Shown: positions 1 through 10,100, counted from the first letter of the stretch. The stretch is DNA of 54,460 bases from a virus (IMGVR_UViG_3300037088_000892:1-54460); one strand, 5' to 3'. A program made the numbers and translations. Notes: generated from the letters alone by a model not told the origin.

Positions 1-1995
1 TTGAAGTCCGGTCTGACCCTGGACTCCTGTTGGTCCTTGAAGACCGGTCTGACCTTGGACTCCTGTTACTCCCTGACTACCTTGAGTTCCAGTTTGTCCT
101 TGAAACCCGGTCTGACCCTGGACTCCTGTGGGTCCTTGTAATCCAGTTTGACCCTGGACTCCTGTTGAGCCTTGAGGACCTGTCTGTCCTTGAACTCCAG
201 TCGAGCCACTAGTTGATGCACCGTAAGTGACATAATCGGGAGAAGGGTCGAAATATATAGTACTAGCATCTGGATGGGCTACTCCCAGAACTTGAATTGC
301 ATCATCGATTGAGTTAGGCTGAGTTTGTGTAAATCCGCCTCCAACACCTAAATAGAGTATTCCGCCTACAGCCCAAGACCAAGCATCATTTCTAGCTGTA
401 CCAAGCAATAAAATGTTTCCTGTAGTATCAGTACCAATAGTAGCGACAGCTAATCCTTCACATGGGTATTTTCCAATAATAGAAGCATCTGCTTTATAGG
501 CTTTTCCATCCGAACTAAAATAAACTGGATCACCAAAAGCTAGTACCTCTCCCGCTGTTTTCGTTTCTGTTATACCTATAGAAGTAGTATTCGAGGCCAT
601 GGTCTCGGTAATAAACATTGTACCAATACCAGTTATACCTTGAAGACCGGTCTGACCTTGTACTCCTGTATTTCCCTGTATTCCCTGGACTCCTGTTCCT
701 CCCGATGTACCGAATACTCCAGTAATACCTTGTAATCCAGTCTGACCCTGGACCCCTGTTAATCCTTGAATTCCTTGAACTCCAGTCGGACCTTGCAAGC
801 CTGTATTTCCTTGGACTCCCGTAACTCCTTTAAGACCTGTCTGACCCTGGACTCCTGTTACTCCTTGTAATCCTGTATGGCCCTGTACTCCTGTTACTCC
901 TTGTAATCCTGTCTGGCCCTGTACTCCTGTGGTTCCCTGAACACCTTGAACTCCAGTTGGTCCCTGTAGCCCGGTTTGACCTTGGACTCCTGTTGTACCT
1001 TGTAACCCGGTTTGACCTTGGACTCCTGTCGGTCCTTGTAATCCTGTCTGGCCCTGTACTCCTGTGTTACCCTGAATTCCTTGGACTCCCGTAGGGCCCT
1101 GTAAACCTGTTTGTCCCTGAACTCCTGTTGGACCTTGTAATCCTGTTTGTCCCTGAACTCCTGTTGGACCTTGAAATCCAGTCTGACCCTGGACTCCTGT
1201 TACTCCTTGTAAACCTGTCTGACCTTGGACTCCTGTATTTCCTTGTATCCCCTGAACGCCTGTTGAACCTTGAAGACCAGTCTGACCTTGGACTCCTGTT
1301 GGACCTTGTAACCCGGTTTGACCTTGGACTCCTGTTGGACCTTGTAACCCGGTTTGACCTTGGACTCCTGTTGATCCCTGTAACCCTGTTTGTCCCTGAA
1401 CGCCTGTTGGACCTTGTAATCCTGTCTGGCCCTGAACGCCTGTTGGCCCCTGAATTCCCTGGGCCCCAGTAAATCCCTGCAGACCTGTCTGGCCCTGGAC
1501 TCCTGTTACTCCCTGCAATCCGGTTTGACCCTGAACGCCTGTATTACCTTGAATACCCTGTACACCAGTAGGTCCCTGTAAGCCTGTTTGTCCCTGAACG
1601 CCTGTTGCACCTTGAAAACCTGTTGGACCTTGGACTCCCGTTGGGCCCTGTAAACCTGTTGGACCTTGGACTCCCGTTACTCCTTGCAGACCTGTCTGAC
1701 CCTGAACTCCTGTAGGACCTTGAAGACCTGTTTGACCCTGAACGCCTGTAAGCCCTTGAACTCCTGTAGGTCCTTGTAATCCTATAGGTCCCTGCAGTCC
1801 GGTTTGGCCTTGTACTCCGGTATAACCCTGAGGGCCAGTTGATCCCATAGGCCCAGTCGGTCCTTGTGGGCCTCCCAATGGTCCTGTGGTTCCTTGAACT
1901 CCCTGAGTTCCGGTATAGCCCTGAAGACCCTGAGCTCCCTGACTTCCTCTAATAGACTGCCAATTTGTTCCGTCATATATTTTTAAAACAGGCAT
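1..1995 (-). CDS. Collagen-like tail fibre protein (3' end beyond window)
   Basis: The reading frame stays open from an ATG at 1995 to the window edge (665 codons seen), so the C-terminus is missing. The start follows AGAGG five bases upstream and gives MPVLKIYDGTNWQSI, a typical short N-terminal segment of phage fibre proteins. Residues from about 20 to 458 are Gly-X-Y triplets, mostly alternating GVQ or GLQ with GQT, GPT or GNT. Residues about 459-594 form a non-collagen domain with segments GEVLAFGDPVYFSSDGKAYK and ARNDAWSWAVGG, resembling a small beta domain common in phage tail proteins. Collagen-like repeats then resume to the edge. It is probably a trimeric fibre on the virion. Shorter open frames inside this region are out-of-frame shadows of the repeat. 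Family assignment is secure; which fibre it is cannot be told. Confidence 0.85.
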   Translation of the reverse strand, partial: MPVLKIYDGTNWQSIRGSQGAQGLQGYTGTQGVQGTTGPLGGPQGPTGPMGSTGPQGYTGVQGQTGLQGPIGLQGPTGVQGLTGVQGQTGLQGPTGVQGQTGLQGVTGVQGPTGLQGPTGVQGPTGFQGATGVQGQTGLQGPTGVQGIQGNTGVQGQTGLQGVTGVQGQTGLQGFTGAQGIQGPTGVQGQTGLQGPTGVQGQTGLQGSTGVQGQTGLQGPTGVQGQTGLQGPTGVQGQTGLQGSTGVQGIQGNTGVQGQTGLQGVTGVQGQTGFQGPTGVQGQTGLQGPTGVQGQTGLQGPTGVQGIQGNTGVQGQTGLQGPTGVQGQTGLQGTTGVQGQTGLQGPTGVQGVQGTTGVQGQTGLQGVTGVQGHTGLQGVTGVQGQTGLKGVTGVQGNTGLQGPTGVQGIQGLTGVQGQTGLQGITGVFGTSGGTGVQGIQGNTGVQGQTGLQGITGIGTMFITETMASNTTSIGITETKTAGEVLAFGDPVYFSSDGKAYKADASIIGKYPCEGLAVATIGTDTTGNILLLGTARNDAWSWAVGGILYLGVGGGFTQTQPNSIDDAIQVLGVAHPDASTIYFDPSPDYVTYGASTSGSTGVQGQTGPQGSTGVQGQTGLQGPTGVQGQTGFQGQTGTQGSQGVTGVQGQTGLQGPTGVQGQTGLQ
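620..1935 (-). repeat. Collagen-coding tandem repeats
   Basis: Degenerate units of about 18-36 bases code for G-V-Q, G-L-Q and G-x-T triplets on the minus strand. A further stretch covers 1-212. Codon wobble breaks perfect repetition. Confidence 0.85.
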
Positions 1996-2004
1996 TTTAA
2001 CCTC

Positions 2005-3363
2005 TTATTCGTAAACAATAGTAACATTCGCAGCACCAGTGCCTCCATTTAACACATAAGAAAGGCCTGTAAAAAAATCCAAATGATAATCTATAGACCC
2101 AAATGAACTTGTTGCACTTGTTGAGAAAATAGCAAAAGGATTTGCTATTGCTGTATTATCATACAAAGTCAATGTATTAGCACCTGTACCTAAAGAATTA
2201 ATCACTACTTTATGTAATCTTCCTGGACCATATTTAAGAACAACAGCACTCGCACTACTTGTTGTAGCATAAGCATACATGGGAGCAGTTTCTGCAGCCC
2301 CAAGTCTATTAATTGTTGCTGATCTTACCATAATATTGTTATTTGCAGTATTCCCTGTACCATTTACACATTCCATACCAATCAATAAATGAGGAGTAGA
2401 AACTAAAGGTAAAGTTGGAGCAGATAACGTATGTAAAAGGACATTACTTATATAGAAGTAAGCATTTGAATTAGTCCAATAAATTTCATAAGTACGATTA
2501 GTGTTATCCATACTGTAAGCAACGCCATAAGTTCCGTTAAAAGAGCCGTTTGACGTAGTAGTATCAACAGAACTCTTACGACTCATCAAAGACACATTTG
2601 TACCATCATATTGATAGAAATAACCATCTGTTGTATCATAAGCACCCCAACGTCTTGTACAAGCCCCAGCCTGAGTCGGGCATCTTACTTGCCCTCTATA
2701 ATAATTACACATTCCGGGTAAATACCTAGCCCGACGAATTGATTGCACTCTTATAGAAGAAGATGCTGTAGTCCCATCTGCAATTACCATCTCACCGTTA
2801 GATTGAGTTACATTCCCAGATCCAGTAGCCGTTGATTGCCAGAAATTAGTATCCACAGTACTTCCTGAAATAGCTACACCAGCAAGTCTATAAGAAGTTG
2901 TGGTCTTTAATTCAGACATCGGAGTAACTAGGACTCTAGTATCGAAATCTCCCTCAATTTCGTAAACGCCTACTTTTAAATTTCCTTCAGTACTCAAAGC
3001 TCTCGGAAGAGCTTCAACAATAGGGCATAAAACTGTGGATAAAACTTTTGTTGTGGTTGAAGATGTTCCTACATTCTTTACACGCACTCGGGCATAGGCA
3101 TCAGTTGCCTGAGTTGTCCATGAATTACCACCCAAATCATTGTAATAATTAAATTGATCATTTATATACCAATTAGAGTTATCTGGCCCTTGATCTATAA
3201 ACACATTACAATTCTGATCCGATTTTAAATTAACTTGTATGGCATTCACACCAAGAGTCGAGACTCCTGTTCCTGTAAATATCCCATTAACTGGTAAATT
3301 AGAACTATCAGAATTACCACTTGATACCGTAACTGCTTGATTAATTGATCTGAAATAACTCAT
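2005..3363 (-). CDS. Virion or receptor-binding protein, beta-rich
   Basis: This 452-residue protein starts at an ATG whose ATGA overlaps the stop of the preceding giant fibre gene, indicating translational coupling. An in-frame ATG at 3375 is possible but has AGGAG only one base away. The N-terminus (SYFRSINQAVTVSSGNSDSS) leads into a domain with DQNCNVFIDQGPDNSNW, then a central domain containing RARYLPGMCNYYRGQVR, RRWGAYDTTDGYFYQYDG and LLIGMECVNGTGNTANNN. The central pattern recurs in phage structural proteins as a lectin-like jelly-roll, from memory of such families. The final 80 residues are hydrophobic and beta-rich (KYGPGRLHKVVINSLGTGAN). It has no collagen repeats. By position it is a fibre accessory, cap or adhesin. 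The exact function is not known. Confidence 0.7.
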   Translation of the reverse strand: MSYFRSINQAVTVSSGNSDSSNLPVNGIFTGTGVSTLGVNAIQVNLKSDQNCNVFIDQGPDNSNWYINDQFNYYNDLGGNSWTTQATDAYARVRVKNVGTSSTTTKVLSTVLCPIVEALPRALSTEGNLKVGVYEIEGDFDTRVLVTPMSELKTTTSYRLAGVAISGSTVDTNFWQSTATGSGNVTQSNGEMVIADGTTASSSIRVQSIRRARYLPGMCNYYRGQVRCPTQAGACTRRWGAYDTTDGYFYQYDGTNVSLMSRKSSVDTTTSNGSFNGTYGVAYSMDNTNRTYEIYWTNSNAYFYISNVLLHTLSAPTLPLVSTPHLLIGMECVNGTGNTANNNIMVRSATINRLGAAETAPMYAYATTSSASAVVLKYGPGRLHKVVINSLGTGANTLTLYDNTAIANPFAIFSTSATSSFGSIDYHLDFFTGLSYVLNGGTGAANVTIVYE

Positions 3364-6300
3364 AGTACCGCCCATGCTCCTGTTAAGTAATCACTTACCA
3401 TCAAAGAATCATATTGAAGTAAACTTTGACTGCTAGCTCCATCAAGAGTGTCTGAATTACTGCCATCAACATTAATTGTACCGGAACCCACATATTTAAC
3501 CCATAACAATCGACCTGTCCCAGTTGCTGGAGGCAAAGTAACATCATAACCACTACTAGAAGCTACAATCAATTCATCAGTACTTTTTACTGAGTAAGTA
3601 TTCGATATAAGAGTGATCGCCAAAGTATTTCCAGGAGATGTACTGGTTGTGTCATACCATATCATTCCTTTAAAAGGACTCGGAATAGTTGGAGTAGCAT
3701 CTTGTACCTTAGCTACTAATCGAACATCATGATCTGTAATAACACCTGAAGAATCAGGCATATCAAACAAGGTTGTATGTCGATTTGCTCCTGTAGATCC
3801 CTGAAGACCTGTATAACCCTGAGCCCCAGTATTTCCTTGAATTCCCTGAACTCCAGTTGGACCTTGTAAACCTGTCTGTCCTTGTACCCCGGTATTTCCC
3901 TGAACGCCCGTTACTCCAAATAATCCTGTCTGTCCCTGAACTCCTGTTGGTCCCTGTAAACCTGTCTGACCCTGGACTCCTGTGGGTCCTTGTAGCCCGG
4001 TCTGACCTTGTACTCCTGTTGGCCCCTGAAGTCCTGTATTACCTTGGACTCCTGTGTTTCCTTGAATTCCCTGAACACCAGTACCTCCCGAAGTTCCGAA
4101 AACTCCAGTAATGCCCTGAAGACCAGTCTGACCTTGTACTCCAGTATTTCCTTGAGTTCCTTGGACTCCAGTACCACCCGAGGTTCCAAACACTCCAGTA
4201 ATACCTTGTAATCCGGTCTGACCTTGTACTCCTGTTGGTCCCTGAAGACCAGTTTGACCTTGAACACCAGTATTTCCCTGAGTTCCTTGTACTCCTGTAC
4301 CTCCCGAAGTTCCAAACACTCCAGTAATACCTTGCAAACCGGTTTGTCCCTGAACTCCTGTTAATCCTTGAACACCAGTAGGGCCCGTTAATCCGGTCTG
4401 GCCTTGGACTCCTGTTACTCCCTGAAGACCTGTTTGACCCTGAACTCCCGTGTTTCCTTGAATTCCCTGGACTCCTGTCGGTCCTTGTAAACCTGTCTGA
4501 CCAGCGACTCCTGTGAGTCCTTGAATACCGGTCTGGCCTTGGACTCCTGTAGGACCTTGTAATCCAGTCTGGCCTTGGACTCCTGTAGGACCTTGTAATC
4601 CTGTCTGACCAGCGACTCCAGTATTTCCTTGTATTCCCTGGACTCCAGTTAAACCTTGCAAACCAGTCTGGCCTTGGACTCCTGTAGGACCTTGTAATCC
4701 TGTCTGACCAGCGACCCCTGTCGATCCTTGTAAACCTGTTTGACCCTGAACTCCCGTAGGTCCCTGTAGTCCTGTCTGGCCCTGAACTCCCGTTGGTCCT
4801 TGAAGTCCGGTCTGACCCTGAACTCCCGTGAATCCCTGGAAACCTGTCTGGCCCTGGACTCCTGTTACTCCCTGCAATCCTGTTTGACCTTGGACTCCCG
4901 TAGTTCCCTGAGATCCTGTAAGCCCTTGAACTCCCGTTAAACCTTGCAATCCTGTAAATCCTGCTCCTTGGACTCCCGTTAAGCCTTGAAAGCCAGTCTG
5001 GCCCTGTACTCCTGTTAGACCCTGTAATCCTGTAAATCCTGCTCCTTGGACTCCTGTTAGTCCTTGGACTCCTGTTGGGCCTTGTAACCCGGTCTGACCC
5101 TGGACTCCTGTATTTCCTTGAACTCCAGTCAGTCCCTGAACTCCCGTTGGACCCTGCAATCCAGTCGGGCCTTGTAACCCGGTCTGACCTTGTACTCCTG
5201 TATTTCCTTGAACTCCAGTTAGTCCTTGAACACCTGTTGGACCTTGTAAACCAGTACTTCCCTGAACTCCCGTTTGACCTTGAACCCCTGTTAATCCTTG
5301 AAACCCGGTCTGTCCTTGAACTCCAGTATTTCCCTGTATTCCCTGGACCCCAGTTAGTCCTTGTAGTCCTGTCGATCCTTGTACTCCAGTAAGCCCCTGA
5401 AGTCCAGTCTGACCCTGAACCCCTGTTGGACCTTGTAAACCAGTCTGACCCTGAACCCCTGTTGGTCCCTGTAGACCTGTCTGTCCTTGAACTCCTGTAT
5501 TTCCCTGAACTCCAGTTACACCTTTTAATCCGGTCTGACCCTGGACTCCAGTTTGTCCTTGAACTCCTGTTTGACCCTGGACTCCCGTTACTCCTTGCAG
5601 ACCTGTCTGACCCTGGACTCCTGTAGGACCTTGAAGACCTGTTTGACCCTGAACTCCCGTTACTCCCTGCAGACCGGTCTGGCCCTGGACTCCTGTTTGG
5701 CCTTGAACACCTTGGACTCCAGTCGGACCCTGAAGACCTGTTTGGCCCTGCACCCCAATTGAACCCTGAAGACCCGTTTGGCCCTGAACCCCTGTGGGTC
5801 CCTGTAGACCCGTTTGGCCTTGGACTCCCGTTGTACCTTGTACCCCAGTCTGACCTTGTACTCCTGTTGGGCCTTGCAGGCCTGTTTGACCCTGAACTCC
5901 GGTAGCTCCTTGTAATCCTGTTTGGCCTTGGACTCCAGTATTTCCTTGAACACCTTGGACTCCAGTTGGACCTTGCAATCCTGTCTGGCCTTGTACGCCT
6001 GTATTTCCCTGGACTCCAGTGTTACCTTGAATACCCTGGACTCCTGTTGGTCCTTGTAATCCTGTTTGACCCTGGACCCCTGTATTCCCCTGAATTCCTT
6101 GAACTCCTGTTGGTCCTTGCAGTCCGGTCTGACCCTGGACTCCTGTTGGTCCTTGAAGACCGGTCTGACCTTGGACTCCCGTGAGACCTTGTAGTCCAGT
6201 CTGACCCTGGACTCCTGTCACACCTTGAACACCCGTGGGACCTTGCAATCCAGTCTGTCCTTGAACTCCTGTTGGACCCTGTAGACCGGTTTGACCCTGG

Positions 6301-9300
6301 ACTCCTGTGTTCCCCTGAACTCCTGTATTTCCCTGAAGTCCCGTTTGTCCTTGAACTCCTGTTGGACCCTGTAGACCGGTTTGACCCTGGACTCCTGTTG
6401 GTCCTTGTAGACCAGTCGATCCTTGAACTCCAGTATTCCCCTGTACTCCTGTATTTCCTTGAACACCTGTTGGACCCTGTAATCCAGTTGATCCTTGAAC
6501 TCCTGTATTTCCTTGGACTCCAGTCTGACCCTGTACCCCAGTTAATCCCTGAACTCCTGTTGGTCCTTGCAATCCAGTTTGACCTTGGACACCTGTTTGA
6601 CCTTGGACACCTGTTTGACCTTGGACCCCGGTATCTCCACGAACTCCGGTAAAGCCTCGCAATCCTGTATTTCCTTGAGATCCTATAGATCCTTGAACTC
6701 CAGTATAACCCTGCAGCCCTGTAGAGCCCGCAACTCCTGTAGGTCCCTGTAGACCAGTAGAGCCCGCAACTCCTGTTGATCCTTGTACTCCTGTCGTGCC
6801 ATCGACTCCAGTAATACCTTGTAATCCAGTATAGCCTGTCGCTCCGACTCCAGTGTTTCCTTGAGTTCCAGTTAATCCTTGAATGCCAGTCTGACCCTGA
6901 ACTCCAGTTGGACCTTGTAGACCTGTGAAACCAGCAACTCCAGTTGCTCCTTGAAGACCGGTCTGACCCTGAACTCCAGTTAAACCTTGAGAACCGGTCT
7001 GGCCTTGAACTCCTGTCGGACCCTGTAAACCTGTATTTCCTTGGACACCAGTGACTCCTTGAATTCCCTGAGTCCCAGTACGGCCCTGAACTCCTGTTGG
7101 ACCTTGTAAACCTGTATTTCCTTGGACACCAGTGACCCCTTGAATTCCAGTCTGACCTTGGACTCCCGTGATTCCCTGTAATCCTGTATGTCCTTCAACT
7201 CCGGTATTACCTTGAATTCCTTGAACGCCAGTTGGTCCCTGAAGACCTGTGTTACCTTGAACACCAGTATTACCTTGGACTCCAGTATTTCCTTGAACAC
7301 CTTGTACCCCGGTAATTCCTCTAAGGCCTGTCTGACCTTGTACTCCAGTGTTACCCTGCACACCCGTTAATCCTTGAACTCCAATAACTCCTGTTGATCC
7401 CTGCAGCCCTGTGTTTCCTTGAACTCCAGTATTTCCCTGAACTCCTTGAACGCCAGTTGGACCTTGAAGACCCGTTCCACCTTGAAGACCTGTATTTCCC
7501 TGACTTCCAGCTGGACCTACATTACCTTGTATTCCTTGAACCCCTGTAGGGCCTTGCAATCCCGTTGACCCTTGTAAGCTGGCAACAGAAAGAGGAGACA
7601 TTAAATGAGAAGCATGATCTGTACCATCAATAAACATTGATATAGTAACAGGGGAAAGAGACTGAGTCGAAGCGTAATAATTAACTACAAGTCTATCATC
7701 AACGGCACCCGAAAAATCAGGTTCTGATATATAGGTAACATAAAGATCGGGCTGATTAAGGCTGGTTATATTTCCCGTAGTTACAGTAAAAAGAAGATTA
7801 CTTGTTCCATCAAAAGTTCTTCGAAAAACCTTAATTAAAACCTCATTATATTCTGAATTATCATCAACTGAAGCATAGGTATAAAAATTCCAATTTCCTC
7901 CAGACCATATGACTGTTCCAGGGTCATTAGAAAGACTAATATAGGCTTGGCTATTAAAAAGTGTTTGACCAGAACCAGCTGTAATACTAACAGATTCAAT
8001 ATCCTCAGGATCGGGACTAGGTGTTCTACGTAGTTGGTAAAAAGCAGTCGAATCTACATCAGTAGAATCATGCGGATAATAAGCGGCTCCTATGTTATAG
8101 CCAACAACTCCACGAACTCCAGTATAACCTTGAAGACCCGTCTGACCTTGGACTCCTGTTGGTCCCTGTAATCCAGTTTGACCTTGGACTCCTGTACGTC
8201 CTTGAACACCAGTAAGCCCCTGAACTCCTGTTGGACCCATCAAACCCGTGGGACCTTGTAATCCGGTATTTCCTTGGACTCCAGTTAATCCTTGAACTCC
8301 AGTTCTTCCTTGAACTCCTGTTGGACCCTGTAATCCAGTATTTCCTTGAACTCCAGTATTTCCCTGTACACCTGTCGGTCCTTGAAGTCCGGTTACACCT
8401 TCAACTCCAGTAGTTCCTTGTATACCTGTCTGACCTGTGTCTCCCGTAGGACCCTGTGGTCCTATCGAACCTTGAACTCCTGTAGTACCCTGATCTCCAG
8501 TTAATCCAAGTACACCAGTTAATCCTTGTATTCCTTGAGGACCTTCTTCACCATCAGCTCCTGTTACTCCCTGTATTCCGATTATTCCTGTTGGACCTTG
8601 TAAACCTGTGTCTCCTTGAGGCCCACCAAAGGGTCCAGTAAGACCCTGAAGTCCTGTTTCTCCCTGAACTCCAGTTGGGCCACCAGATGTTCCTGTTATT
8701 CCTTGTACACCAGTAGATCCTGGAGGGCCACCTAATGGTCCAGTTGTTCCCTGAACTCCAGTTGGGCCCTGAATACCTGCACCCGTATACCCCTGAAGAC
8801 CTGTCTGACCTTGAACTCCTGTAGTTCCAGGAGCTCCAGCTGGGAAATAACGAATGCTTAAACGAGGTCGATTTGTGGTATCTGAATTTTGGAAAGTATA
8901 CAACGAATAATCAGAATTATTACTGCCAGTAGCATCTATTATAAAGCCGTTATTTGGATAAGTCCCATTAATAATGTTTTGTAATACCGTTATGCCGTCA
9001 AGATTTAAAGGAACTATCTTTTGGCCTACACTGCCAACAAAAGAGGCCAGCATGGTAGTGTCAAAATCACCACCAGGAGTAAACCATAAATTAGAAGAAT
9101 CGGATCTAACCCAAGTTGCTGTTGTTTCAACCCATGTTTTTGTAACTCTAAAAAGACTAGCAACATCAGCACTCTGAGAAGTCCCTTGATAAAATATTAT
9201 TGAGGCATCAACAATAGCCGAGTATGGGGCAATTGTATTTAGATTCCATTTTATTAAAGATCTTTTTGCATCCGTTAATTCAGACCCATACCACATAAGG

Positions 9301-10100
9301 GGATCTGAACCGTAATTTGTACTAGAAGAATCCTCATGCAGCCAGGTATCAGCACCAGACTGTATCGTAAAAGTTGCTATATTTACGCCAGTTTGACCCT
9401 GTATACCTGTGACTCCTTGAATACCCGTCTGGCCCTGTATTCCGGTAGAACCTTGTACTCCGGTAACTCCTTGGATTCCTTGAACTCCAGTTCTACCCTG
9501 GGGCCCTGTAACTCCTTGAACACCTGTGCCACCACCCGCGACTCCGGTAACTCCCTGAACACCTGTGCCACCCCCTGCAACTCCGGTGACTCCTTGAAGA
9601 CCCGTTCGACCTTGGGGCCCTGTAATTCCTTGAACACCTGTAACTCCTATTTTATCTGTTATATGGCGAATATCTGCATTATAAGCAGCTTCGACAATAC
9701 CACCTGGAAGATTTGCATAAACCAAATCTGAGGGAGGTAAACTGTATTTTCTATTAATTGTATCTTCAGTTAATAACGCATAAGAGCCATTCATCGGGAA
9801 ATCGTCTTCAGGAACATCTTCATCCCAAAGCATTGTTGCCGAAATATGGACCCCGTCCGTATTCGATCCAGGAACGATAGAAGTTATCTTATATCTATGA
9901 GCAACTCCTGGAACAGGATTAAAAGTATTAGGATCAACAGAAGCAACAACGACGATAAAACCGATTTGTATATCTAATGAGCCATTACCTGTAGCATCGG
10001 CCTGATTATCGAACACAGCATTAGTAAAAGTATACTCCCCTGGATTCCCAGTGGGAGTAAACGAGCTAACAAAAAGTGTTCCATTTATAATTCTTGCCAT
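3360..10100 (-). CDS. Giant collagen-like fibre protein with DNRLRE-type insert
   Basis: At 2246 residues this is the largest gene in the window. It starts at ATG 10100 behind TAAGGA, eight nt after the previous fibre gene. Residues 1-150 are a non-repetitive N-terminal domain, likely the virion attachment part. A short collagen tract follows. Residues about 237-417 look like a DNRLRE/CBM96-type carbohydrate-binding beta-sandwich (SGADTWLHEDSSSTNYGSD, RSLIKWNL, NRPRLSIRY). A second tract leads to a beta domain at about 663-842. A very long tract, about 840-2100, is made almost only of GVQ/GLQ and GxT triplets. The last 140 residues form a globular tip (HTTLFDMPDSSGVITDHDVR, ending GAWAVL). 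It is probably a homotrimeric collagen-like rod joining globular knobs. The repeat length should be treated with care because such DNA is easily mis-assembled. Confidence 0.88.
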   Translation of the reverse strand: MARIINGTLFVSSFTPTGNPGEYTFTNAVFDNQADATGNGSLDIQIGFIVVVASVDPNTFNPVPGVAHRYKITSIVPGSNTDGVHISATMLWDEDVPEDDFPMNGSYALLTEDTINRKYSLPPSDLVYANLPGGIVEAAYNADIRHITDKIGVTGVQGITGPQGRTGLQGVTGVAGGGTGVQGVTGVAGGGTGVQGVTGPQGRTGVQGIQGVTGVQGSTGIQGQTGIQGVTGIQGQTGVNIATFTIQSGADTWLHEDSSSTNYGSDPLMWYGSELTDAKRSLIKWNLNTIAPYSAIVDASIIFYQGTSQSADVASLFRVTKTWVETTATWVRSDSSNLWFTPGGDFDTTMLASFVGSVGQKIVPLNLDGITVLQNIINGTYPNNGFIIDATGSNNSDYSLYTFQNSDTTNRPRLSIRYFPAGAPGTTGVQGQTGLQGYTGAGIQGPTGVQGTTGPLGGPPGSTGVQGITGTSGGPTGVQGETGLQGLTGPFGGPQGDTGLQGPTGIIGIQGVTGADGEEGPQGIQGLTGVLGLTGDQGTTGVQGSIGPQGPTGDTGQTGIQGTTGVEGVTGLQGPTGVQGNTGVQGNTGLQGPTGVQGRTGVQGLTGVQGNTGLQGPTGLMGPTGVQGLTGVQGRTGVQGQTGLQGPTGVQGQTGLQGYTGVRGVVGYNIGAAYYPHDSTDVDSTAFYQLRRTPSPDPEDIESVSITAGSGQTLFNSQAYISLSNDPGTVIWSGGNWNFYTYASVDDNSEYNEVLIKVFRRTFDGTSNLLFTVTTGNITSLNQPDLYVTYISEPDFSGAVDDRLVVNYYASTQSLSPVTISMFIDGTDHASHLMSPLSVASLQGSTGLQGPTGVQGIQGNVGPAGSQGNTGLQGGTGLQGPTGVQGVQGNTGVQGNTGLQGSTGVIGVQGLTGVQGNTGVQGQTGLRGITGVQGVQGNTGVQGNTGVQGNTGLQGPTGVQGIQGNTGVEGHTGLQGITGVQGQTGIQGVTGVQGNTGLQGPTGVQGRTGTQGIQGVTGVQGNTGLQGPTGVQGQTGSQGLTGVQGQTGLQGATGVAGFTGLQGPTGVQGQTGIQGLTGTQGNTGVGATGYTGLQGITGVDGTTGVQGSTGVAGSTGLQGPTGVAGSTGLQGYTGVQGSIGSQGNTGLRGFTGVRGDTGVQGQTGVQGQTGVQGQTGLQGPTGVQGLTGVQGQTGVQGNTGVQGSTGLQGPTGVQGNTGVQGNTGVQGSTGLQGPTGVQGQTGLQGPTGVQGQTGLQGNTGVQGNTGVQGQTGLQGPTGVQGQTGLQGPTGVQGVTGVQGQTGLQGLTGVQGQTGLQGPTGVQGQTGLQGPTGVQGIQGNTGVQGQTGLQGPTGVQGIQGNTGVQGNTGVQGQTGLQGPTGVQGVQGNTGVQGQTGLQGATGVQGQTGLQGPTGVQGQTGVQGTTGVQGQTGLQGPTGVQGQTGLQGSIGVQGQTGLQGPTGVQGVQGQTGVQGQTGLQGVTGVQGQTGLQGPTGVQGQTGLQGVTGVQGQTGVQGQTGVQGQTGLKGVTGVQGNTGVQGQTGLQGPTGVQGQTGLQGPTGVQGQTGLQGLTGVQGSTGLQGLTGVQGIQGNTGVQGQTGFQGLTGVQGQTGVQGSTGLQGPTGVQGLTGVQGNTGVQGQTGLQGPTGLQGPTGVQGLTGVQGNTGVQGQTGLQGPTGVQGLTGVQGAGFTGLQGLTGVQGQTGFQGLTGVQGAGFTGLQGLTGVQGLTGSQGTTGVQGQTGLQGVTGVQGQTGFQGFTGVQGQTGLQGPTGVQGQTGLQGPTGVQGQTGLQGSTGVAGQTGLQGPTGVQGQTGLQGLTGVQGIQGNTGVAGQTGLQGPTGVQGQTGLQGPTGVQGQTGIQGLTGVAGQTGLQGPTGVQGIQGNTGVQGQTGLQGVTGVQGQTGLTGPTGVQGLTGVQGQTGLQGITGVFGTSGGTGVQGTQGNTGVQGQTGLQGPTGVQGQTGLQGITGVFGTSGGTGVQGTQGNTGVQGQTGLQGITGVFGTSGGTGVQGIQGNTGVQGNTGLQGPTGVQGQTGLQGPTGVQGQTGLQGPTGVQGQTGLFGVTGVQGNTGVQGQTGLQGPTGVQGIQGNTGAQGYTGLQGSTGANRHTTLFDMPDSSGVITDHDVRLVAKVQDATPTIPSPFKGMIWYDTTSTSPGNTLAITLISNTYSVKSTDELIVASSSGYDVTLPPATGTGRLLWVKYVGSGTINVDGSNSDTLDGASSQSLLQYDSLMVSDYLTGAWAVL
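3790..7575 (-). repeat. Longest collagen-coding tandem repeat tract
   Basis: About 3.8 kb of uninterrupted Gly-X-Y coding repeats in the giant fibre gene, with smaller tracts at 8105-8850 and 9385-9650. The period is a multiple of 9 bases. The size is vulnerable to assembly collapse or expansion. Confidence 0.9.

Noticed and set aside
3857-7370. Many plus- and minus-strand frames with repeats like LDPGLLLVL or KEILEFKVRL
   Set aside because: They are the other frames of collagen repeats, made long because the repeat lacks stops.
3790-7575. CRISPR-like tandem repetition
   Set aside because: No constant repeat with unique spacers; units vary by codon wobble and all code for Gly-X-Y in one frame.
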